Positions 15,301-51,986 of a stretch of 64,000 bases of DNA are shown here, in pieces. Both the position numbers and the translations under genes were made by a program. The notes under the pieces are model-generated. The model did not search any database and had not been told where the DNA came from. It worked only from the letters and a program-made list of their open reading frames with translations. Within the stretch, counting starts at the first letter, position 1. Each line of letters opens with the position of its first letter. Source of the DNA: Antrihabitans stalactiti. GTDB taxonomy: Bacteria > Actinomycetota > Actinomycetes > Mycobacteriales > Mycobacteriaceae. The DNA lies in the NCBI RefSeq assembly GCF_012932915.1, contig NZ_VCQU01000004.1, forward strand, positions 582,549-646,548, read 5' to 3'.

Positions 15301-18300
15301 TCGGTGCCGCTGAGACGAGCGAGCAGTACCGCCAAGGCGGTGTGCATCACCATGAACAACGACGCGTTGCGGCTGCGAGCCAACGCCATCAACGCCTGGT
15401 GTGTGTCGTCATCGATCGAGAGCGGCACGGATCGGCCGACCAGCGACTGCGACGCCGGTCGCGGCCGGTCACTCGGCAGATCGAGCTGGTCCGGCAAGTC
15501 GGCGAGCGCCGTTTTCCAATACGCCACCTGGCCCGAGGCCAGGGACTGCGGATCATCTTCGCTACCAAGCAGTTCGCGCTGCCACAATGCGTAGTCCGCG
15601 TACTGCACTGCCAGCGGCTCCCAGCCCGGCGCCTCGCCCTGGGCACGCGCCGCGTACGCGATCATCACGTCTCGTGCCATCGGTCCGACAGACGAACCGT
15701 CGGCACCGATGTGATGGACAACCATCGCCAGCACATACTCGGCTGCACCGATCTCGAACAGCGCAACCCGGAGCGGCACCTGGGTCGTCACGTCGAAACC
15801 AGCGGTGCCGAAATCGAACAGGCGGGCCTGAAGGTCCTTCTCCGGCAGTACAACCGGCGTCAGATCGATCGGCACATCGGTGGCAGGCAGAATCACCTGG
15901 ACCGGTCCGTCGACCGTTTCCGGGTACACAGTGCGTAGCACTTCGTGGCGGGCGATCAGGTCTGTGACGGCGGACTGCAGTGCGTCGACGTCGAGGTTGC
16001 CGACCAATCGGATCGCGACCGGAAGGTTGTAGGCCGAGGACTCCGGATCGAACCGGTTCAAGAACCACATTCGCTGCTGCGCCAGCGACAACGGCACCCG
16101 ATCCGGGCGTGGCTTCGCCACCAGTGCCGGCCGTCCACCCGCACCGGCATGCTCTTCGACCCGCACCGCCAGCGCCCCGACTGTCGGGGCCTCGAAAATC
16201 ACTCGCACGGGGACTCGGGAGTCGAGCGCTGCACCGAGTCGCGAGGCGACCTGCGTCGCGATCAGCGAGTTGCCACCCAAGGCGAAGAAGTCGTCGTCGA
16301 CACCGACGCGGGCGACGCCGAGCACGTCGGCGAACACCCCTGCCACGATCTCCTCGATCGGCGTGGTCGGTGCCCGGAACTCCCGCACCTCGAACACCGG
16401 CTCCGGCAACGCTTTACGGTCCAACTTGCCGCTGGTGTTGAGCGGGAACTCGTCGAGCACCAACACCGCCGACGGAATCATGTAGGACGGCAACCACCCA
16501 CCGAGTGCGGCGGTCAACTCGGCTGCGGTCGGCGCAGACCCGGGCACCGGGATGACGTAGCCGACCAGTTGGTCACCGGTGCCGGTCGCGCGGACCACTG
16601 CCGCGGCCTGACTGACGCCGCCTTGTGCGAGCAGGGCGGTTTCGATCTCGCCGAGTTCGATGCGCTGGCCGCGGAATTTCACCTGGAAGTCGGTGCGGCC
16701 GATGTAGTGCAACACTCCGTCGCCGCGCCAGGACACCAGGTCACCGGTGCGATACATCCGCTCACCATTGGGGCTGAACGGGTTGGCGACGAACCGGTCC
16801 GCCGACAAATCGGGGCGTGCCACGTACCCGCGGGCCAACTGGGTTCCGGCCAGATACAGCTCACCCGCCACCCCGGCCGGGACCGGGCGCAGTCGGGTGT
16901 CGAGGACGTAGACCTGACTGTTCCACTCCGGACGACCGATAGGAACGGTCGTACCACTACCGGTCGCGGGCCAATAGGTGATCGACACCGCAGCCTCGGT
17001 CGGTCCGTACAGGTTGTGCACCGCCGCCGGGCTCAGTCGTGCGAACGCTGCCACCGTCTCCGGGGGCAGCGCTTCACCGATGACGAACACCTGCCGCAAC
17101 GACCCGACCCGGTCGGCATCGACATAGGCGGCGAACACCGCCAGCATCGACGGCACGAAATCGGTCACCGTCACCGCGTGTTCGGCGATCGTCTCCGCAA
17201 GATAGCCCGGGTCGCGGTGCCCGTCCGGGGTCGCCAGAACCAGCGTTGCCCCCACCCGAAGCGGCAGGAAGTAACCCCACAGCGAGACGTCGAACGTCGT
17301 CGCCGTCTTCTGCAGATACACATCCTCGGTGGTAAGTCCGTACTCGGACTGCATCCACTCGAGCTGGTTGACGATCGCCTCGTGAGTGACCGCAACACCT
17401 TTCGGCCGTCCGGTCGAACCCGAGGTGAAGATCACGTACGCGGTGTTGCGTGCGCGCAGCGGCGACAGGCGCTCGCTGTCGGCAATCGGCGACGCGTCCA
17501 GGTCGTTGAGATCCAGCGCGCCGATGTCGAGCACCGTCACCCCGCTCGGTGCGGCGAAACCGTCATCCTCGGTCGTCAGGACACACACCGGTGCCGCGGT
17601 ATCGAGGACGTGGACCGTCCGCTCGGCGGGATGGCTCGGATCGATCGGCACGTAGGCGCCGCCGGCTTTGACGACGGCGTACATGCCCACCAGCAGCTCT
17701 GTCGAGCGGCGCATGGCAAGACCGACCAGCGACTCGGGACCGACACCGAGGGAAATCAGATGCCGGGCAAGACGATTGACTCGAGCATCGAACTCGGCGT
17801 AGGTCAGCCGCTCACCCTCGAACACCACGGCGGTGGCGTCGGGGGTCCGGGCGACCTGGGCGTCGAAAGCCGGGACCAACGTCAGTGCGGCGTCGAGGGC
17901 GTGATCGGTCGCATTCCAGGCGTCGAGCACGGTGGTGCGTTCGGTGTCGTCGAGCAGTTCGATATCCCCGACCGGGATCGACGGATCGGCGAGGACCGCG
18001 GCCAGGACTCGTGCGAACCGGTCGGCGAACTCCTCCACAGTGGAGGGGTCGAACAGGTCGGTGGCGTAGCTGAATTCAGCGTGAATGCCCGCGGCGGCGC
18101 CGGTGTCGTCGTACTGCTCCACCAACGTCAACTGCAGATCGGTCTTCGCCAGTTGGGTGTCGAACTCCACCCCACTGATATGCAACCCGGGCAACTCGAG
18201 GGAGGCCTGCGCCACGTTCTGGAACGACAACCCGACCTGGAACAACGGGTTCCGTGCCGTCGACCGCGCGGGATTCAGTACCTCGACAAGCCGCTCGAAC

Positions 18301-21300
18301 GGCACATCAGCGTGGGCGAACGCCTCGAAATCCGATTCCCGCGACGCCGCCAGCAGCTCGTCGAAGCTGGTGTGCCCGGCCACCTCGGTGCGCAGGATCA
18401 ACGTGTTGACGAACATCCCGATCAGGTCGTCGAGGGCCCGCTCGCCACGCCGCGCGATCGGCGACCCGACCGCAATGTCCTCGGTGCCACTGAGCCTGGC
18501 GAGCAGCACCGCCAACGCGGTGTGCATGAGCATGAACATCGACGCATTCCGGCTGCGCGCCAACGCCGACAACGCCCGATGGGTCTCGGCGTCGATGCCG
18601 AACGACACCGACTTCCCGACAAACGACTGCACCGCCGGACGCGGTCGATCACTCGGCAGATCCAACTGGTCCGGCAACCCTGCCAGCTTCGTTCTCCAGT
18701 ACGACACCTGCTGGGCAGCAACCGAATCCGGATCGTCCTCGCTACCGAGTAGTTCCCGTTGCCAGATCGCGTAATCGGCATACTGCACCGGCAACGGCGC
18801 CCAACTCGGCGCCTCCCCATGCGCACGCGCCGCATAGGCCGTCATCAGATCCCGCGCCAACGGCGCCATCGACGACCCATCCGCCGCCACATGGTGCGCG
18901 ACGAACACAATCACAAAATCGTTGTCACCCAGCGCGAACAACGTTGCCCGCAACGGCACCTCGACGGTCACATCGAATCCCGTGGTGGCGAGATCGAGGA
19001 CCCGCCCGAGCAACTCGCCCTCGGTGATCTGCACCGGCGTCAAATCCGGAACCGCCTGCGACACCGGCAGAATCACCTGATGCGGACCCTGCGCAGTGTT
19101 CGGATAGACCGTGCGCAACACCTCGTGCCGGCCGATCAAATCCGACACCGCCGCACCCATCGCCACAACATCGAGGTCCCCGGTCAACCGCACCGCAAGC
19201 GGGATGTTGTCCACCGCCGAGGTGGTGTCGAACTGATTGAGGAACCACATCCGCTGCTGCGCCAACGACAACGGCAGCCGATCCGGACGCTCCTTGGCGA
19301 CCAGCGGGGGACGCGCCGGGGCACCGGCCGCGCGTTCCGCACGTGCCGCCAGGCCTTCGACCGTGGAGGCTTCGAACAGCTCCCGGACCCCGAGCTGCAC
19401 GTCCAGCGCCGACCCGATCCGCACCACCACCTGGGTGGCGATCAACGAGTTCCCACCCAGATCGAAGAAATCGTCATCCAAACCCACCCGGTCGATACCG
19501 AGGACCTCGGCGTAGACCGCCGCCACCACCTGCTCGGTCGGCGACACCGGAGCCCGGAACTCCCGCGCCTCGAACACCGGCGCCGGCAACGCCTTCCGAT
19601 CCAACTTGCCGTTGGCGTTGAGCGGCAACTCCGGCAGCACAACCACCGCATCCGGCACCATGTAGGACGGCACCGCCCGCCCGACCGCCTCGAGCAGGGC
19701 GGGCACGTCGACCTCGACGCCAACGGGTGGGACGACGTAGCCGACGAGACGTTCACCGAGGCGGTCGTCGCTGCGGACCACCGCGACAGCCTGGGCGACC
19801 GACTCGTGCGCGAGCAGCGCGGTTTCGACCTCACCCAGCTCGATCCGCAACCCGCGCAGCTTCACCTGGAAATCGGTGCGCCCCACATAAACCAGTTCCC
19901 CGGCGGCGGTCCAGCGGACCAGGTCACCGGTGCGATACAACCGGGAGCTTTCAGCGAAGGGGTTGGCGACGAACCGGTCCGCGGTCAAACGTCCGCTGCC
20001 GACATATCCGCGGGCCAATTGGGTTCCGGCGACATACAGCTCGCCTGCCACACCGACGGGAACCGGGCGCAGCCGGGCGTCGAGCACGTAGGCTTGGGTG
20101 TTGAAGACCGGGGCGCCGATCGGGACCGCCACCACATCGTCGGCCCGGCTTTGTCGGCGGGTGACCTGCACCGTGGTCTCGGTCGGCCCGTAGAGGTTGT
20201 GGACGGCGGCGCCGGTCGACTCGGCGAATCGGGTCGCCAACCCTGCCGGCAACACTTCACCACCAGCGAAGACGCGACGTAGTCCGGGGATGCCGGTGTC
20301 GCCGATGCTGTCCTGCAACACCGCCAGCAACGACGGCACGAACTGGACGGTGGTGACGTTCTCGGCGGCGATCACGTCGAGCAGGTATGCCGGATCCCGG
20401 TGACCGTCGTGACGTGCCACGACGAGTCGGGCACCAGTGAGCAACGGCCACAACACTTCCCACACCGACGCGTCGAACGTCGCCGGGGTCTTGAACAACA
20501 CGGTGTCGGTGGAATCGAGCCGATACTCCGCCTGCATCCACAGCATCTGGTTCACGATCGCGCGGTGGCTGACCGCCACCCCCTTCGGCCGACCCGTCGA
20601 CCCCGAGGTGAAGATCACGTACGCGGTGTTGTCCGGCCGCAACGGAGTCAGCCGCTCCATGGGCGTGATCGGTGCCGCATCGATGCCGGAGAGGTCGAGG
20701 TCGTCGATCCGATAGACAGAGCTGTCCCCTGCGCCGACGAATTCGTCACGCGCTGTGGTCAATACACAGACCGGTGCCGCTGTGGCGAGCACGTGCGCGG
20801 TGCGCTCCGCCGGGTGATCGGGGTCGAGCGGCACGTAGGCACCGCCCGCTTCCAGGACCGCATACATTGCGATGAGGAGATCGGTGGACCGGCGAATCGA
20901 TACCCCGACCAACGACTCCGGACCGACGCCGACCGAGATCAGGTACCGGGCAAGCCGATTCACCCGCGCCGAGAACTCCGCATACGACAAGACCTGGCCT
21001 TCGAACACGACTGCAGTCGCATCGGGAGTGCGTGCGACCGCCGCGTCGAACAACTCGGGCAGAGTTGCCGCGTCCGCCGGATGGTCGGTCGAATTCCATT
21101 CGTCGACAACGAGACTGCGTTCCACGCTGTCGAGCAACTCGACGTCACCGACAACGACCGCGGGGTCGGCGACCACTGTCCGCAGCAGGCCGACAAATCG
21201 ATCCGCCAACCCGGCCACAGTGGACCGGTCGAACAGGTCTGTCGCATAGGCAAGGTGGGCGTGCAGCCCGTCGTCGACCTCGACCAGGGTCAACGCCAGA

Positions 21301-24300
21301 TCGAACTTCGCCGTATCCACCGCGACGTCGACCGCCGAGACAGTCAGGCCCGGCAACTCGAACGCCGTCTGACCCAGGTTCTGCAACGTCAGCATCACCT
21401 GAAAGAGCGGATGCCGCGCTTGCGAGCGGGCCGGGTTGAGCACCTCGACAAGGCGCTCGAACGGCACATCCGCGTGACCGAATGCCCCCAGATCCCGCTC
21501 CCGCACTCCTGCAAGGGTTTCCGCGAAAGTCGCCGATCCATCGACGCGCGTCCGCAACACCAACGTGTTGACGAACATCCCGATCAGATCGTCGAGCGCT
21601 GCCTCACCACGCCCGGCGACCGGAGTGCCGATCGCGATGTCGTCGGACCCCGACAACCTCGACAGAAGCACCGACAACGCTGAGTGCACGACCATGAACA
21701 ACGTCGCACCATGCGCCTGCGCCAAGCTATTGAGACCGGCCCGCAGATCGGGGTCGAGGTCGAACTCGTAGTCGGCACCACGATTGGACGCCACCGCCGG
21801 CCGCGGCCGATCCCGCGGCAGGTCCAGTTGATCGGGCAGATCGGCCAATGCTGTCGACCAGTACGCCTCCTGGCGGGCGATGATCGAGGTCGGGTCGTCT
21901 TCGCTGCCCAGGACTTGGCGTTGCCACAACGCGTAGTCGGCGTACTGCACCTCCAACGGCGCCCACCCCGGCGCATCCCCCTGCACCCGCGCGGCGTAGG
22001 CGACCATCACGTCCCGGGTGAGCGGGCCCATCGAGAAACCGTCGGCACTGATGTGATGCACGACGAAGACAAGGACGTATTCGTCCACCGCACTGGAGAT
22101 TTGGTAAAGCCGTGCCCGTACCGGAACCGCAACGGTGACATCGAAACCCGCCGACACGTCGGCGATGATCCGACCGATCACCTCGTCTTCGGTGACCGCG
22201 ATCGGGGACACATCCACCCCGGCTTCCGCGGCGGGCAACACCTGCTGCCAGCCGACACCGTTGGCGGCGGGATAGACGGTGCGCAACACTTCGTGGCGCT
22301 CCACCACATCGCTCACCGCGGCCCGCAATGCGGCCACATCCAACGCACCCGACAACCGGACCGCCACCGGGATGTTGTTCACCGCCGAGGTGGTGTCGAA
22401 CCGGTTGAGGAACCACATCCGTTGCTGGGCAAGCGATAGCGGCACCCGATCCGGGCGCTCCAGGGCGACCAGCGCGCGCTGACCGGCCTCCGAGCCCACC
22501 GTCGCCAGGGTCGTATCGACCAGGGCGCCGAGTTGACTGACCGTCGGGGCTTCGAAGAAGTCCCGCACATCGATGCGGACCCCGAAGTCGGTGTTGATTC
22601 GAGCGATCGCCCGGGTTGCGATCAGCGAGTTGCCGCCGAGAGCGAAGAAGTCGTCGTCCACGCCGATCCGGTCGATACCCAACAAATCGGCGAACAGCTT
22701 CGCCAGGATTTCCTCGGTGGGTGTCTCGGGTGCCCGGTATTCCTGCGCAAGCACCGTGAAATCCGGTGCCGGCAGGGCTTTGCGGTCCAGTTTGCCGCTG
22801 GGGTTGAGCGGTAGAGCAGGGAGCGGAATGAACAACGCGGGGATCATGTAGTCCGGCAACTGATGCCGCGCCACCGACACCAAAGCGTCGGAGTCGACCT
22901 CGGTCCCGGGTGTGGGGACGACATAGGCCACCAGTTGGTCACCGGCATGCGGGTCGGCGTGCACGGCGGCGACAACGTCGACGACCCCGTCCGCGCCGCG
23001 CAACACCCCCTCGATCTCGCCGAGTTCGATCCGCAGACCGCGGATCTTGACCTGAAAATCCGTGCGCCCCAGATACTCGATGATCCCGTCGCCGCGGCGG
23101 CGGACCAGATCCCCGGTCCGATACATCCGCTGCCCCGCGGTGAACGGGTTCGCCACGAACCGATCCGCCGTCAAATCCGGGCGCGCGATATAACCCCGCG
23201 CCAACTGCACCCCGGCCAGATACAACTCCCCCGCCACCCCGGTCGGCGACGGGCGCAACCCGTCATCGAGAACCAGCAACTCCGTGTTCGCCACCGGCAA
23301 CCCGATCGGGATCGACGCCACATCCTTGTCGGTGACCTGGTAGTAGCTGACCTCCACCGCCGCCTCGGTCGGCCCGTACAAGTTGTGCAACTGAGCGGCA
23401 CTGATCTCGCGCAACCGGGCCGCCACCTGCGCCGGCAACGCCTCCCCCGACGCGAACACGTACCGCAACGACGACACCCGCGCCGCAAGGGGTTCTCCGA
23501 CATACACCGACAACATCGACGGCACGAAATGCACCGCCGTCACACCGTGTTCGATCATCGTCGCCGCCAAATACCCCGGATCCCGATGACCGTCCGGCTC
23601 CGCAATCACCAACGACGCCCCGACCTGCAACGGCCAGAACAACTCCCACACCGACACATCGAAAGTGAACGGCGTCTTCTGCAACACCACATCACTACTG
23701 GTGAGCTGGTACTGATCCTGGCGCCAGGTCAGATAGTTCAGCACCGACCGATGCGACACCACCACACCCTTCGGGCGACCCGTCGACCCGGACGTGAAAA
23801 TCACATACGCCGCAGACTCCGGCCGCAACGGAGCAATGCGGTCCGCATCGGTCACCGGATCCGGCGAGAACTCCGACACATCAAGCTGGTCGAGCCGTAC
23901 CACCGGCACCGTCGAGGACGATGCGAATTCGTCACGGGCGGTGCTCAGCACCACCACCGGGTGGCTGGTGTCGAGCACGTACTCGATCCGCTCGACCGGG
24001 TGATCCGGATCGATCGGGACATACGCCCCCCCGGCTTTGAGGATCGCGTACATCCCGACCAGCAACTCCACCGACCGCCGGACCGCCAACCCGACCCGGG
24101 TTTCCGGACCCACCCCGAGACCGATCAAATGCCGGGCCAACCGGTTCGCCCGCGCATCGAACTCCGCATACGTCAGCGTCGTGTCACCGAACACCAACGC
24201 CACCGCATCCGGTGACGCCGCCACCGCACGCTCGAACGCCGCGACCAACGTCTCCACCACATCGACGGCCGCCGACGCACCGCCGCCGATATCGGTGACC

Positions 24301-24593
24301 GACACCGCATCCGACACGATCGCCTCGACCACCCCGTCGAGCCCACCCGCCACCGACTCCACAAACCCCGGAACCACATCACCCAGCACCACCGGCACCA
24401 ACGCCTCGGCCGGCAACGCCCCACCCATCGCCGCATCCATCGCCTGCAACTGCTCGGCCAAAGCGCGATACGTCACCGTCACACCGTCGAAAACCACCAC
24501 CGCCCGCTCCGGCTCACACTCGGCGACAGCCGCGACCAAACGCGGAATGTCGGCGACCGTCAGCGTTGGTCGACCGGGGTTACGATCCGACAT
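1..24593 (-). CDS. Giant nonribosomal peptide synthetase, second protein of the line (modules 8-14 plus start of 15; 3' end outside window)
   Basis: Multimodular NRPS that extends a peptide held on carrier-protein thiolation (T) domains in the cytoplasm. About 8197 codons are open from the ATG at 24593 to the window edge. The frame is intact: carrier-protein LGGNSL motifs at about 22630, 19450 and 525 all lie in phase with this ATG, and I saw no in-frame stop. A purine-rich ribosome site (AGAGGA) lies just upstream. Domain order: A-like N-terminal stub (residues 8-95), A8-T, C-A9-T, C-A10-T, C-A11-T, C-A12-T-E, C-A13-T-E, C-A14-T, partial C15. All condensation domains in view keep HHxxxDG. 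The first complete domain is an A domain, so it must work with the last C domain of the neighbouring protein encoded 144 bases upstream. No thioesterase or reductase terminus is in view. NRPS identity is certain; the product is unknown. Confidence 0.96.
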   Translation of the reverse strand, partial: MSDRNPGRPTLTVADIPRLVAAVAECEPERAVVVFDGVTVTYRALAEQLQAMDAAMGGALPAEALVPVVLGDVVPGFVESVAGGLDGVVEAIVSDAVSVTDIGGGASAAVDVVETLVAAFERAVAASPDAVALVFGDTTLTYAEFDARANRLARHLIGLGVGPETRVGLAVRRSVELLVGMYAILKAGGAYVPIDPDHPVERIEYVLDTSHPVVVLSTARDEFASSSTVPVVRLDQLDVSEFSPDPVTDADRIAPLRPESAAYVIFTSGSTGRPKGVVVSHRSVLNYLTWRQDQYQLTSSDVVLQKTPFTFDVSVWELFWPLQVGASLVIAEPDGHRDPGYLAATMIEHGVTAVHFVPSMLSVYVGEPLAARVSSLRYVFASGEALPAQVAARLREISAAQLHNLYGPTEAAVEVSYYQVTDKDVASIPIGLPVANTELLVLDDGLRPSPTGVAGELYLAGVQLARGYIARPDLTADRFVANPFTAGQRMYRTGDLVRRRGDGIIEYLGRTDFQVKIRGLRIELGEIEGVLRGADGVVDVVAAVHADPHAGDQLVAYVVPTPGTEVDSDALVSVARHQLPDYMIPALFIPLPALPLNPSGKLDRKALPAPDFTVLAQEYRAPETPTEEILAKLFADLLGIDRIGVDDDFFALGGNSLIATRAIARINTDFGVRIDVRDFFEAPTVSQLGALVDTTLATVGSEAGQRALVALERPDRVPLSLAQQRMWFLNRFDTTSAVNNIPVAVRLSGALDVAALRAAVSDVVERHEVLRTVYPAANGVGWQQVLPAAEAGVDVSPIAVTEDEVIGRIIADVSAGFDVTVAVPVRARLYQISSAVDEYVLVFVVHHISADGFSMGPLTRDVMVAYAARVQGDAPGWAPLEVQYADYALWQRQVLGSEDDPTSIIARQEAYWSTALADLPDQLDLPRDRPRPAVASNRGADYEFDLDPDLRAGLNSLAQAHGATLFMVVHSALSVLLSRLSGSDDIAIGTPVAGRGEAALDDLIGMFVNTLVLRTRVDGSATFAETLAGVRERDLGAFGHADVPFERLVEVLNPARSQARHPLFQVMLTLQNLGQTAFELPGLTVSAVDVAVDTAKFDLALTLVEVDDGLHAHLAYATDLFDRSTVAGLADRFVGLLRTVVADPAVVVGDVELLDSVERSLVVDEWNSTDHPADAATLPELFDAAVARTPDATAVVFEGQVLSYAEFSARVNRLARYLISVGVGPESLVGVSIRRSTDLLIAMYAVLEAGGAYVPLDPDHPAERTAHVLATAAPVCVLTTARDEFVGAGDSSVYRIDDLDLSGIDAAPITPMERLTPLRPDNTAYVIFTSGSTGRPKGVAVSHRAIVNQMLWMQAEYRLDSTDTVLFKTPATFDASVWEVLWPLLTGARLVVARHDGHRDPAYLLDVIAAENVTTVQFVPSLLAVLQDSIGDTGIPGLRRVFAGGEVLPAGLATRFAESTGAAVHNLYGPTETTVQVTRRQSRADDVVAVPIGAPVFNTQAYVLDARLRPVPVGVAGELYVAGTQLARGYVGSGRLTADRFVANPFAESSRLYRTGDLVRWTAAGELVYVGRTDFQVKLRGLRIELGEVETALLAHESVAQAVAVVRSDDRLGERLVGYVVPPVGVEVDVPALLEAVGRAVPSYMVPDAVVVLPELPLNANGKLDRKALPAPVFEAREFRAPVSPTEQVVAAVYAEVLGIDRVGLDDDFFDLGGNSLIATQVVVRIGSALDVQLGVRELFEASTVEGLAARAERAAGAPARPPLVAKERPDRLPLSLAQQRMWFLNQFDTTSAVDNIPLAVRLTGDLDVVAMGAAVSDLIGRHEVLRTVYPNTAQGPHQVILPVSQAVPDLTPVQITEGELLGRVLDLATTGFDVTVEVPLRATLFALGDNDFVIVFVAHHVAADGSSMAPLARDLMTAYAARAHGEAPSWAPLPVQYADYAIWQRELLGSEDDPDSVAAQQVSYWRTKLAGLPDQLDLPSDRPRPAVQSFVGKSVSFGIDAETHRALSALARSRNASMFMLMHTALAVLLARLSGTEDIAVGSPIARRGERALDDLIGMFVNTLILRTEVAGHTSFDELLAASRESDFEAFAHADVPFERLVEVLNPARSTARNPLFQVGLSFQNVAQASLELPGLHISGVEFDTQLAKTDLQLTLVEQYDDTGAAAGIHAEFSYATDLFDPSTVEEFADRFARVLAAVLADPSIPVGDIELLDDTERTTVLDAWNATDHALDAALTLVPAFDAQVARTPDATAVVFEGERLTYAEFDARVNRLARHLISLGVGPESLVGLAMRRSTELLVGMYAVVKAGGAYVPIDPSHPAERTVHVLDTAAPVCVLTTEDDGFAAPSGVTVLDIGALDLNDLDASPIADSERLSPLRARNTAYVIFTSGSTGRPKGVAVTHEAIVNQLEWMQSEYGLTTEDVYLQKTATTFDVSLWGYFLPLRVGATLVLATPDGHRDPGYLAETIAEHAVTVTDFVPSMLAVFAAYVDADRVGSLRQVFVIGEALPPETVAAFARLSPAAVHNLYGPTEAAVSITYWPATGSGTTVPIGRPEWNSQVYVLDTRLRPVPAGVAGELYLAGTQLARGYVARPDLSADRFVANPFSPNGERMYRTGDLVSWRGDGVLHYIGRTDFQVKFRGQRIELGEIETALLAQGGVSQAAAVVRATGTGDQLVGYVIPVPGSAPTAAELTAALGGWLPSYMIPSAVLVLDEFPLNTSGKLDRKALPEPVFEVREFRAPTTPIEEIVAGVFADVLGVARVGVDDDFFALGGNSLIATQVASRLGAALDSRVPVRVIFEAPTVGALAVRVEEHAGAGGRPALVAKPRPDRVPLSLAQQRMWFLNRFDPESSAYNLPVAIRLVGNLDVDALQSAVTDLIARHEVLRTVYPETVDGPVQVILPATDVPIDLTPVVLPEKDLQARLFDFGTAGFDVTTQVPLRVALFEIGAAEYVLAMVVHHIGADGSSVGPMARDVMIAYAARAQGEAPGWEPLAVQYADYALWQRELLGSEDDPQSLASGQVAYWKTALADLPDQLDLPSDRPRPASQSLVGRSVPLSIDDDTHQALMALARSRNASLFMVMHTALAVLLARLSGTDDIAIGTPIAGRGERALDDLIGMFVNTLVFRTQVDSDSTFDELLGRARENDLEVFANADVPFERLVEVLNPARSTARHPLFQVGLSFQNLAQTTMELPGLQISGIEIDQQISQFDLHLIANDRRNDDGSPAGITGIFTYATDLFDESTVQRFVDIFARLLSAVVADPSVVVGDIPLLDSDERTTVLTTWNATDRPTVPDATLVSLFDAQVARDPDALAVVFEGESLTYGQFDARVNRLARHLISVGVGPESLVGLAIRRSTDLLVGMYAIVKAGGAYVPIDLDHPADRVAHILDTAAPVCVVTTARDGFDVDGDRTVVRIDTLDLGAVDASTVTDAERRGPVRPDTTAYVIFTSGSTGVPKGVAVSHGAVANQLQWKQSAYGLGAGDAVLLKTAATFDLSVWEFWSALVSGGAVVVARADGHQDPQYLNELIGTHAVTVLHVVPSMLQALLIESGGVLGSSLRQVLAIGEALPPATAQRFRNHNQARLDNLYGPTEAAVSVTAHPVSDADVVSVPIGSPEWNTQVYVLDGRLGPVPVGVAGELYLAGAQLARGYHGRPDLTADRFVANPFGAPGARLYRTGDLVSWDASGSLQYVGRTDFQVKVRGFRIELGEIESVLAAQPGVAQVAVVSRRDSRTGDQLVAYLVGDTADSVDAAVVRAAAVRELPSYMVPAAVVVLEALPLTVNGKLDRKALPAPVFEAGEFRAPETPIEQIVAQTFAEVLGVDRVGLDDDFFALGGNSLIATQVAARLGAALETRIAVRTLFEAPTVGALAVRVEQHAGVDGRAPLVAGPRPSVVPLSIAQKRMWFLNRFDPESAAYNIPIAIRLTGQLDLVALRAAVGDLLARHEVLRTIYVETDGVPSQVILPVTDMAVDLTPSPVSGDEVIARVGELVSAGFDVTTEVPVRVALFEIDPSEFVLVFVVHHVASDGWSMGPLARDVMVAYAARVAGEAPGWTPLEVQYADYALWQREVLGSEDDPGSLIAQQEAYWSATLAGLPEQLDLPTDRPRPQSASNHGANVDFEISADIHRALLDIARTHHATLFITVHTALAVLLARLSGTSDIAIGTPIAGRGERALDDVIGMFVNTLVLRSEVLPGESFAELVGRVRETDLHAFGNADVPFERLVEVLAPQRSTARHPLFQVMLTFQNLAATEFSLPGLTVSAVEFDAAVAKFDLQLTLAENPSDGAEPAGLSASFTYATDLFDESTMVSFADRFVSVLEAFTADPATAVGDVDLLLAGERELLVSSWALAPGVVVDPNVTLVSLFDAQVAAAPDAVAVTFEDVSLTYAELDGRANALARYLISVGVGPESLVGVVLGRSLDVVVAILAVLKAGGGYVPVDPSYPAERVAYTLTDSAPVCVLTDSESASAVPESVTALRVLIDEVSEFSAAPVTDADRLSPLRSQDVAYVIYTSGSTGRPKGVAVAHRNVVELMANAAPKFGFDSTDVWTMFHSPAFDFSVWELWGPLLFGGRLVVVDYFTSRSPQDFVELVRREGVTVLNQTPSAFYQFAEADRVATEAETADATELAPLVLRHIVFGGEALDLGRLSGWVARHGDAGPRLVNMYGITETTVHVSFQALTAEMVAAGGGSVIGRGLPGLGVFVLDARLSPVPVGVAGEVYVSGAQLSRGYVGRAALSAGRFVANPFGDQGSRLYRTGDVARWTAAGVLEYAGRSDAQVQLRGFRIELGEIESALIRCAGVADAVAIVRTDERTGDRLVGYVVPEAGATLEPAQISETVAGFLTSYMVPDAVMVLEALPLTGNGKLDRKALPAPEFVSDKVFRAAETEVEQIIGEVFAQVLGVDRVGVDDSFFALGGDSIVSIQLVSRAKARGVVFSPRDVFERKTVAGLAEVAVLAADSVAVVLEELPGGGVGWRPLTAIERSVIEGPGGFTRNSQTMMVELPVGIDRAGVVSTIAAVLDRHDMWRSQLVHDPETGWGVTTLPVGSVDADTLVTVMDIDPAADESTTEAVGSAALDAAMGWLDPVTGRMVRFVWFDRGPTLTGRLLIVAHHLIVDGVSWRILVPDFVTAWAQLSAGQTPALPAVGTSMRRWAHALVTEASTPSRVAELGWWQSVLHGPDPVLGSRAFDPARDVVATVERLQVRVPADVTAAVLKTIPGLLRGGVNDGLLTALAMAVAAWRAERGVTQSATLLQLEGHGREEEVIAGADLSRTVGWFTTAFPVRLDLTGIDIADALAGGPAAGAALKRVKEALLAIPDKGLGYGLLRHLNPDTAPVLAALPDGQLSFNYLGQVSLDGVPDEVAGLGWTPAGGLGELSAPGDADMPANKVVDINAIVTDEDGGGQSLGASFAYASQVISGDAVQRLAELWVAALTALAAYASSPGAGGLTPSDLSLVSLGQAEIEEFESRFDGVVDVWPLAPLQSGLMFHAMLAGASVDMYSIQVVLDLSGALDAGRLHAAAQAVLDRYPNLRTAFLTDADGTPVQVVLDHLDVPWREVDLTTLPEGEREAALAQLLAADQATNFDLASPPLLRFLLVTVGEGVFKLVMANHHILLDGWSMPLLMKDLLVLYATHADPALLGRARPYRSYLSWLGEQDPATSLQVWANALDGVDEPTLLARSGAGLATTQRTGEVVAIVDEQIAAGLTALGARLGITVNTVVQTAWGLLLGRLTGRTDVVFGATVSGRPPQLAGVESMIGLFINTVPVRIQIKPSESLEDLLVRVQREQADLLEHHYIQLADIQRVTGTGSLFDTLTVFESYPVDTAGLAEQAGAIEGLTIDGVTSNDAPHYPLSLLITAAAQMRISVEYLQSLFGEAEVKSIVERMLRILESITTDPTTAVADLDVLDADERRLVLEEWNATEHSVHGDTTLVSLFDEQVLRSPESVAVTFDGESLTYAQFDARVNQLARYLISRGVGPEASVGLGIRRSVELLVAIYAVVKSGGAYVPIDVDQPADRIDHILQTASPVLVLSTQRDSVDFHASIPVENVESLDLADFSDSPVTDAERIVPLRAANPAYAIFTSGSTGRPKGVAVSHAAVVNQVLWLTHRFDMSGADTVLQKTPFTFDVSVWELFGTLITGGRLVIAAPDGHRDPEYIADVIDAESVTMVSFVPSMLAVFVDSLTPGRCGSLRVIQAAGEALPTATVRSVRKLLPGAEIHNLYGPTEFAVHATASSLLEDSGSAAPIGTPVWNAQVYVLDSGLRPVPIGVPGELYLAGQQLARGYVARPDLTADRFVANPFGAAGARFYRTGDLVSWRADGQLIYIGRTDFQVKLRGLRIELGEIEAVLVAENSVSQAVVLVRADQLAAYVVPAADATIDVAELTAAAARELPEYMVPVHIRVLDELPLNASGKVDRKALPDPEFTSATAFRAPQTEIETVIAGVFADVLGAERVGVDDSFFALGGDSIISIQLVSRAKARGVVFSPRDVFERRTVAGLAEVAQLTEDSVAVVLEELPGGGVGWMPLLPFARSVVEGPGTTDRNSQTISVVLPVGIERSGIVKTIAAVVDHHDVWRSRLVRDNAGLWGLDAAAPGAVDVDALVDRVDISAVDDASIAAIASAALDSALGRLSPTGGVMFAFVWLDRGPDRAGQLLIVAHHLVVDGVSWRILLPDFVTAWAQIAAGQRPQLAPVGTSMRRWAYALADEAISAERVAELPVWQRILDGPDPLLGSRPFDPTVDVVATVKRVEVRVPVDVTAVLSTTLPGLFRGGINDGLLAGLALALSRWRQLRGIAVEPPLIHLEGHGREEAVVPGADLSRTVGWFTTGYPVRLGLDGVDVVDAIDGGPSAGAAMRAAKEALLEVPDRGIGFGLLRYLNAETGEQLAGKPDGQISFNYLGRVGGESVPDAFAELGWLPGGELTEVAAELDPDMPANRIVDINVVVADAPDGAALSGSFAYASEVLSEADATALAELWVESLGGLATYAQRPDAGGLTPSDVALVSVSQQDLLEWERRFGRLVDVWPLAPLQSGLLFHALLAQASVDVYAVQVVIDLAGVVDASRLRAAAQGVLDRYPNLRTAFVTDAAGAPVQVVVESVDVPWREVDLSELAPEDRDRALADVLMTDQATHFDLAQPPLIRFTLVKTSADTYKLVASNHHILLDGWSMPLLMKDLLVLYATRGDASVLGRARSYRSYLAWLTQEDPAASLLEWSRALSGAEPTIFVPSDPAAAVTTRTDDYAVGLEEDATAALASLGARLGVTMNTIVQSAWGMLLGRLTGRDDVVFGATVSGRPPQLPGVESMVGLFINTLPVRVRFDANEPVESLLVRLQGEQADLLDHHYVGLADIQRAVGAGALFDTLTVFESYPVDAAGLAEQAGAIEGMSIEGIASNDSPHYPLSLIVGAGAQLHLTFEFLPSVVARDQVALIADRFVRVLAAVAADPAVVVGDIDLLGAAERERVLREWNSAGVEVDSALTLVSMFDARAAANPDAVAVVFGGERLSYGEVAARSNRLARYLISVGVGPEKLVGVVLERDAELVVTLLAVMKAGGGYVPVDPTYPADRIAYTLTDSAPVCVVSSSAVEVTIPETVPVVLVDEIDVSGFDASVVTDADRVAPLRSSNVAYVIYTSGSTGRPKGVAVAHRNVVELLANTQPLFEFDESDVWTMFHSYAFDFSVWELWGPLTRGGSVVVVDYLTSRSPADFVALVAAEKVTVLNQTPSAFYQFAEAQRLVEAELSLRHVIFGGEALDLGQLSRWFQLYPDGTPRLVNMYGITETTVHVSFVTVTPEDARTGAASVIGRALPGLSAVVLDARLRPVPVGVPGEIYVQGEQLSRGYVGQPGLSAGRFVANPFGGPGEQMYRTGDIARWNSDGQLEYAGRSDSQVQLRGFRIELGEIEAAMGTAAGVAQAVALVRSDDLLGDRLVGYVVPEAGADVDPAAVKEFVSEFLTGYMVPEAVVVLDALPLTANGKLDRRALPAPELLSDKAFRAPETETEATIAEVFAELLGVERVGVDDSFFTLGGNSLSAMRLVARLNEVCNADIGVRDIFESPTVGALAGRVVVGSATGGRLPLTRMERPDPIPLSLAQQRMWVLNQLDPASSAYNVALGLRLTGTLDVAALQAAVADVIDRHESLRTRFPTIIDTPRQEVLGTAEVVATLDLAADEPADPIARVSEVMGAGFDVARQAPVRVSLIRL
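395..3545 (-). other. NRPS module 14: DCL-type C - A14 (threonine) - T
   Basis: The C domain ([24 protein letters not shown]) matches the D-configured residue 13. The A14 pocket is DFWNIGMVHK (threonine). The carrier reads [11 protein letters not shown] near 520, unlike the LIATQV/LVATQV tail of most other T domains here. No epimerase. Confidence 0.9.
3610..8190 (-). other. NRPS module 13: DCL-type C - A13 - T - E
   Basis: The C domain ([24 protein letters not shown]) is the D-accepting type and follows the module 12 epimerase. The A13 pocket reads DVWSQALVHK, one change (L to Q) from the code of modules 3 and 4. The carrier has LGGDSI near 5195. The E domain at about 3640-5060 has [10 protein letters not shown] and FNYLGR. 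Confidence 0.87.
8255..12930 (-). other. NRPS module 12: C - A12 (threonine) - T - E
   Basis: LCL-type C domain with HHVASDG. The A12 pocket is DFWNVGMVHK (threonine). The carrier has LGGDSI near 9840. The E domain at about 8260-9690 has [10 protein letters not shown] near 9255 and FNYLGQ, so D-allo-Thr is predicted. Confidence 0.9.
12950..16112 (-). other. NRPS module 11: C - A11 - T
   Basis: LCL-type C domain with HHIGADG. The A11 pocket reads DLWHLILVSK ([32 protein letters not shown]), unassigned. It shares the I301 and VSK positions with modules 1 and 10. T motif LGGNSL near 13085. No epimerase. Confidence 0.83.
16130..19295 (-). other. NRPS module 10: C - A10 - T
   Basis: LCL-type C domain with HHVAADG. 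The A10 pocket is DVWDFILVSK, the same ten residues as module 1 on the other protein, so the same unassigned amino acid is expected at positions 1 and 10. T motif LGGNSL near 16270. Confidence 0.85.
19310..22465 (-). other. NRPS module 9: C - A9 (glutamine-like) - T
   Basis: LCL-type C domain with HHISADG. The A9 pocket reads DAWQFGLVQK ([28 protein letters not shown]), close to the glutamine code DAWQFGLIDK. The change at the ninth position leaves Glu or Gln open. T motif LGGNSL near 19450. Confidence 0.85.
22500..24251 (-). other. NRPS split module 8, second half: A8 (serine-like) - T
   Basis: The A8 pocket reads DVWHFSLVEK, which differs from the serine code only by D to E at the ninth position. 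T motif LGGNSL near 22630. The module lacks its own C domain on this protein. No epimerase. Confidence 0.88.
24309..24572 (-). other. N-terminal adenylation-like stub of the downstream NRPS (possible docking element)
   Basis: Residues about 8-95. [27 protein letters not shown] and VPG align with the C-terminal stub of the upstream protein by eye. It has no nucleotide-binding loop, and a complete A domain starts only at about residue 115. It is therefore extra to the module and is a candidate partner for the other stub. Confidence 0.6.
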
Positions 24594-24737
24594 CTTTGGT
24601 TCCTCTCACGCGACAGCACATTCAAAGGCAGACGAATGCACTGGCTAACCTGCCAAGTTGCTGACAGCGGGCGTACGGACGGGGCAATCGAGGCGTTCGG
24701 ACGCCGCGTTACATCGCTTGGCCATCTTGGTCACGCA
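24594..24737 (-). promoter_or_regulatory. 144-base gap between the two NRPS genes
   Basis: Holds the ribosome site of the downstream NRPS (AGAGGA, about seven bases before ATG). A small inverted repeat GGCGT/ACGCC lies at 24692-24705 with a four-base loop and no T-run, so it is not a convincing terminator. Both genes probably share a transcript. No clear promoter is visible. Confidence 0.45.
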
Positions 24738-50225
<25,488 letters not shown>

Positions 50226-50561
50226 CCTCTACCTCACCTCTGGAGCGCCAAACGGCCCCGAACCACTCCACAACTCCCGACAGAAGCCTATCCAATCGCT
50301 GCTGCGCCGTATTCGGGCCAAGTTCGCATATCAATCCGCTAATAGTCCACTGTGGTCTATACGTCTATCTGTTGCGTCCCGTTACATCATGCCGCGTCTT
50401 GGCCAACCGACCAGTTCGTCATCTCATCAGCGCGTTCACGCCCGGCCGAGGTGGACGACACCAACAGACATCACCGACAACTGTGTCGAGGGCTCGGGAC
50501 AGGGGTGATTGCGCACTGGACCAATCTACAGCCCCGGTACGACACGGGCCGTCATCCGACG
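50226..50561 (-). promoter_or_regulatory. 336-base leader of the NRPS operon; probable promoter region
   Basis: No gene is visible on either strand. It must carry the promoter for the 25-kb NRPS gene unless transcription reads through from the TetR gene on the same strand. An imperfect palindrome at about 50344-50358 (CCAC-T-GTGG core with matching flanks) could be an operator. I found no strong -10/-35 pair. The ribosome site for the TTG start lies at 50227-50245. Confidence 0.4.
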
Positions 50562-51182
50562 TCAACCCACCTGACGCGAGTCCGGAAGGAGTCCATCGAT
50601 GATCTGGCGGGCAGTTCTTCGAGCGTCCGCTTCGCCCAGTTGCATCGCAGTATTCGTCGCGCACAGCACCGCATCTATGTGGAAAGCAACGGTTCTCGCG
50701 TCCGCAACGGCCAGCTCGCCCGCCTTGTTCGCACACTCGATCTCATAAGCCAGTAGCGCGAGCCAGTCCGCTCGGTCCTTGACGATTGCGTCACGTACGG
50801 GCCCCGGCCTGCTGTCGAATTCCGCCGTCGTCGCGACCCGGAAGCAACCGCCGGGAAACACCGGCTCGGACGCATACCGCAGCCAGCCGTCGACCAAGCT
50901 GCGAAGGCGGGCGAGCCCATGGGGGGCATTTCGACTCGGGCGAACGACATTGTCCATGAACACTTCGCGCGCCGCTTCGACGGCCGCGACCTGCAAGCGT
51001 TCCTTCGTGCCGAACAACGTCGCCACACCGCTCTTGCTGAGGCCCAGATCAGTCGCGAGCCTGCCGATGCTCAGTCCGGTGAGGCCTTCGACCGACGCGA
51101 CGTCCGCAGCGTGACGAGCGATCGTCTGCCTCGTGCGGGCGCCCTTGATCAAGCGCTGGTCCGTCGTTGTCGTCTCGGTCAC
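50562..51182 (-). CDS. TetR-family transcriptional regulator
   Basis: 206 residues, the usual TetR length. The N-terminal helix-turn-helix lies at about residues 25-65 (LSIGRLATDLGLSKSGVATLF followed by GTKERL). The remaining three quarters would form the ligand-binding domain. The start is GTG, with GGAAG nine bases upstream. The gene diverges from the SGNH hydrolase gene across 105 bases that hold a 26-base palindrome, so autoregulation and control of the hydrolase are the simplest reading. It also lies directly upstream of the NRPS on the same strand and could influence it by read-through or binding, but the sequence does not show that. The ligand is unknown. Confidence 0.9.
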   Translation of the reverse strand: MTETTTTDQRLIKGARTRQTIARHAADVASVEGLTGLSIGRLATDLGLSKSGVATLFGTKERLQVAAVEAAREVFMDNVVRPSRNAPHGLARLRSLVDGWLRYASEPVFPGGCFRVATTAEFDSRPGPVRDAIVKDRADWLALLAYEIECANKAGELAVADARTVAFHIDAVLCATNTAMQLGEADARRTARQIIDGLLPDSRQVG

Positions 51183-51203
51183 CTGGTCATCTTCCCACTT
51201 GCG

Positions 51204-51229
51204 TAACTATACGATCGATCGTACGGTTA
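51204..51229. promoter_or_regulatory. Palindromic operator candidate between tetR and the SGNH hydrolase gene
   Basis: A 26-base inverted repeat centred at 51216/51217. The core ACGATCGATCGT is a perfect 12-base palindrome and the ends TAAC/GTTA also match. It sits midway in the divergent region, where TetR-family dimers usually bind. Confidence 0.65.
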
Positions 51230-51287
51230 GTTTGCGATCGGTGCAACGACGCACCGTTCCACGAAGTCACACGACCGAGGAGCGATC

Positions 51288-51965
51288 ATGTCCCACATCC
51301 ACACCGAGGCGAACGATCCGCTTGTCATCGACAACGCGGAGGCAGCGCGACTGCTGCAGGGCGCACCGTGGCGCCGGTTCGCCGTCATGGGCGACAGCGT
51401 CGCCGAGGGCATCGGCGACCCGTCCCCCGGCTACGCGACGAGCCCGTGGGCGGACCGAGTTGCCGCTGCACTCCGCGTCGGACAACCCGACCTCGAGTAC
51501 CTCAATACCGGGCGAATGGGCGCGGCGACGAGAAGCGTGATCCGCCATCAACTCGACCAGGTCATCGACTTCGGCCCAGACCTCGTCCACATCACCTGCG
51601 GCGCGAACGACTTGTGGCAATCCGATCCCGACATCGAAGCGCTCGCCCACAATCTGGACCACCTGTTCCGCACAGTGGCCAAACAAGGGGCCCAGATCAG
51701 CACCGTGGCATTCGCCGATGCCTTCATCGGTCCGACCATGGGCCCCATGCGTTCGCGGATCCACACACTCAACGAAATCGTTCGCGAACTGGCTCAGGAC
51801 TACGACGCGATCCTGCTCGACCTCTGGGAACACCCGCTGCGGTTGCGCACAGATTTGCTCAGCGCCGACCTCGTCCACTTCGCGATGTCCGGCCACGCTG
51901 TCGTCGCGTCGGAAATGATCAAAGCGCTGGCCACTGCCGCCCAGCCGCGGCACCGCGTGGCGTGA
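51288..51965 (+). CDS. SGNH/GDSL-family hydrolase (esterase or lipase-like)
   Basis: 225 residues. The block I serine motif GDSVAEG lies near residue 35. NTGRMGA near residue 72 supplies the block II glycine, GANDLW near 105 the block III asparagine, and DLVHFAMSGHA near 205 the catalytic Asp-His pair. All four SGNH blocks are present, so it should be an active serine hydrolase for esters or thioesters. No signal peptide or membrane segment is visible, so it is probably cytoplasmic. The ATG at 51288 has GAGGAG upstream. It diverges from tetR and converges with the MFS exporter gene, leaving 21 bases. The substrate is unknown; release or editing of an acyl-peptide is possible but not shown. 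Confidence 0.9.
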   Translation: MSHIHTEANDPLVIDNAEAARLLQGAPWRRFAVMGDSVAEGIGDPSPGYATSPWADRVAAALRVGQPDLEYLNTGRMGAATRSVIRHQLDQVIDFGPDLVHITCGANDLWQSDPDIEALAHNLDHLFRTVAKQGAQISTVAFADAFIGPTMGPMRSRIHTLNEIVRELAQDYDAILLDLWEHPLRLRTDLLSADLVHFAMSGHAVVASEMIKALATAAQPRHRVA

Positions 51966-51986
51966 TTCGCCCCCGAACGCACGACG

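Noticed and set aside
15945..18752. Long plus-strand open frame of about 935 codons, and similar ones at 38940-41612, 27465-29516 and 7284-8909
   Set aside because: They lie antisense to NRPS codons in a high-GC gene, where the opposite frames stay open by base composition. Their products are rich in Arg, His and Gln and show no domain motifs.
24692..24705. Terminator hairpin between the two NRPS genes
   Set aside because: The stem is only five base pairs, no T-run follows, and the two genes must work together, so a transcript end here is unlikely.
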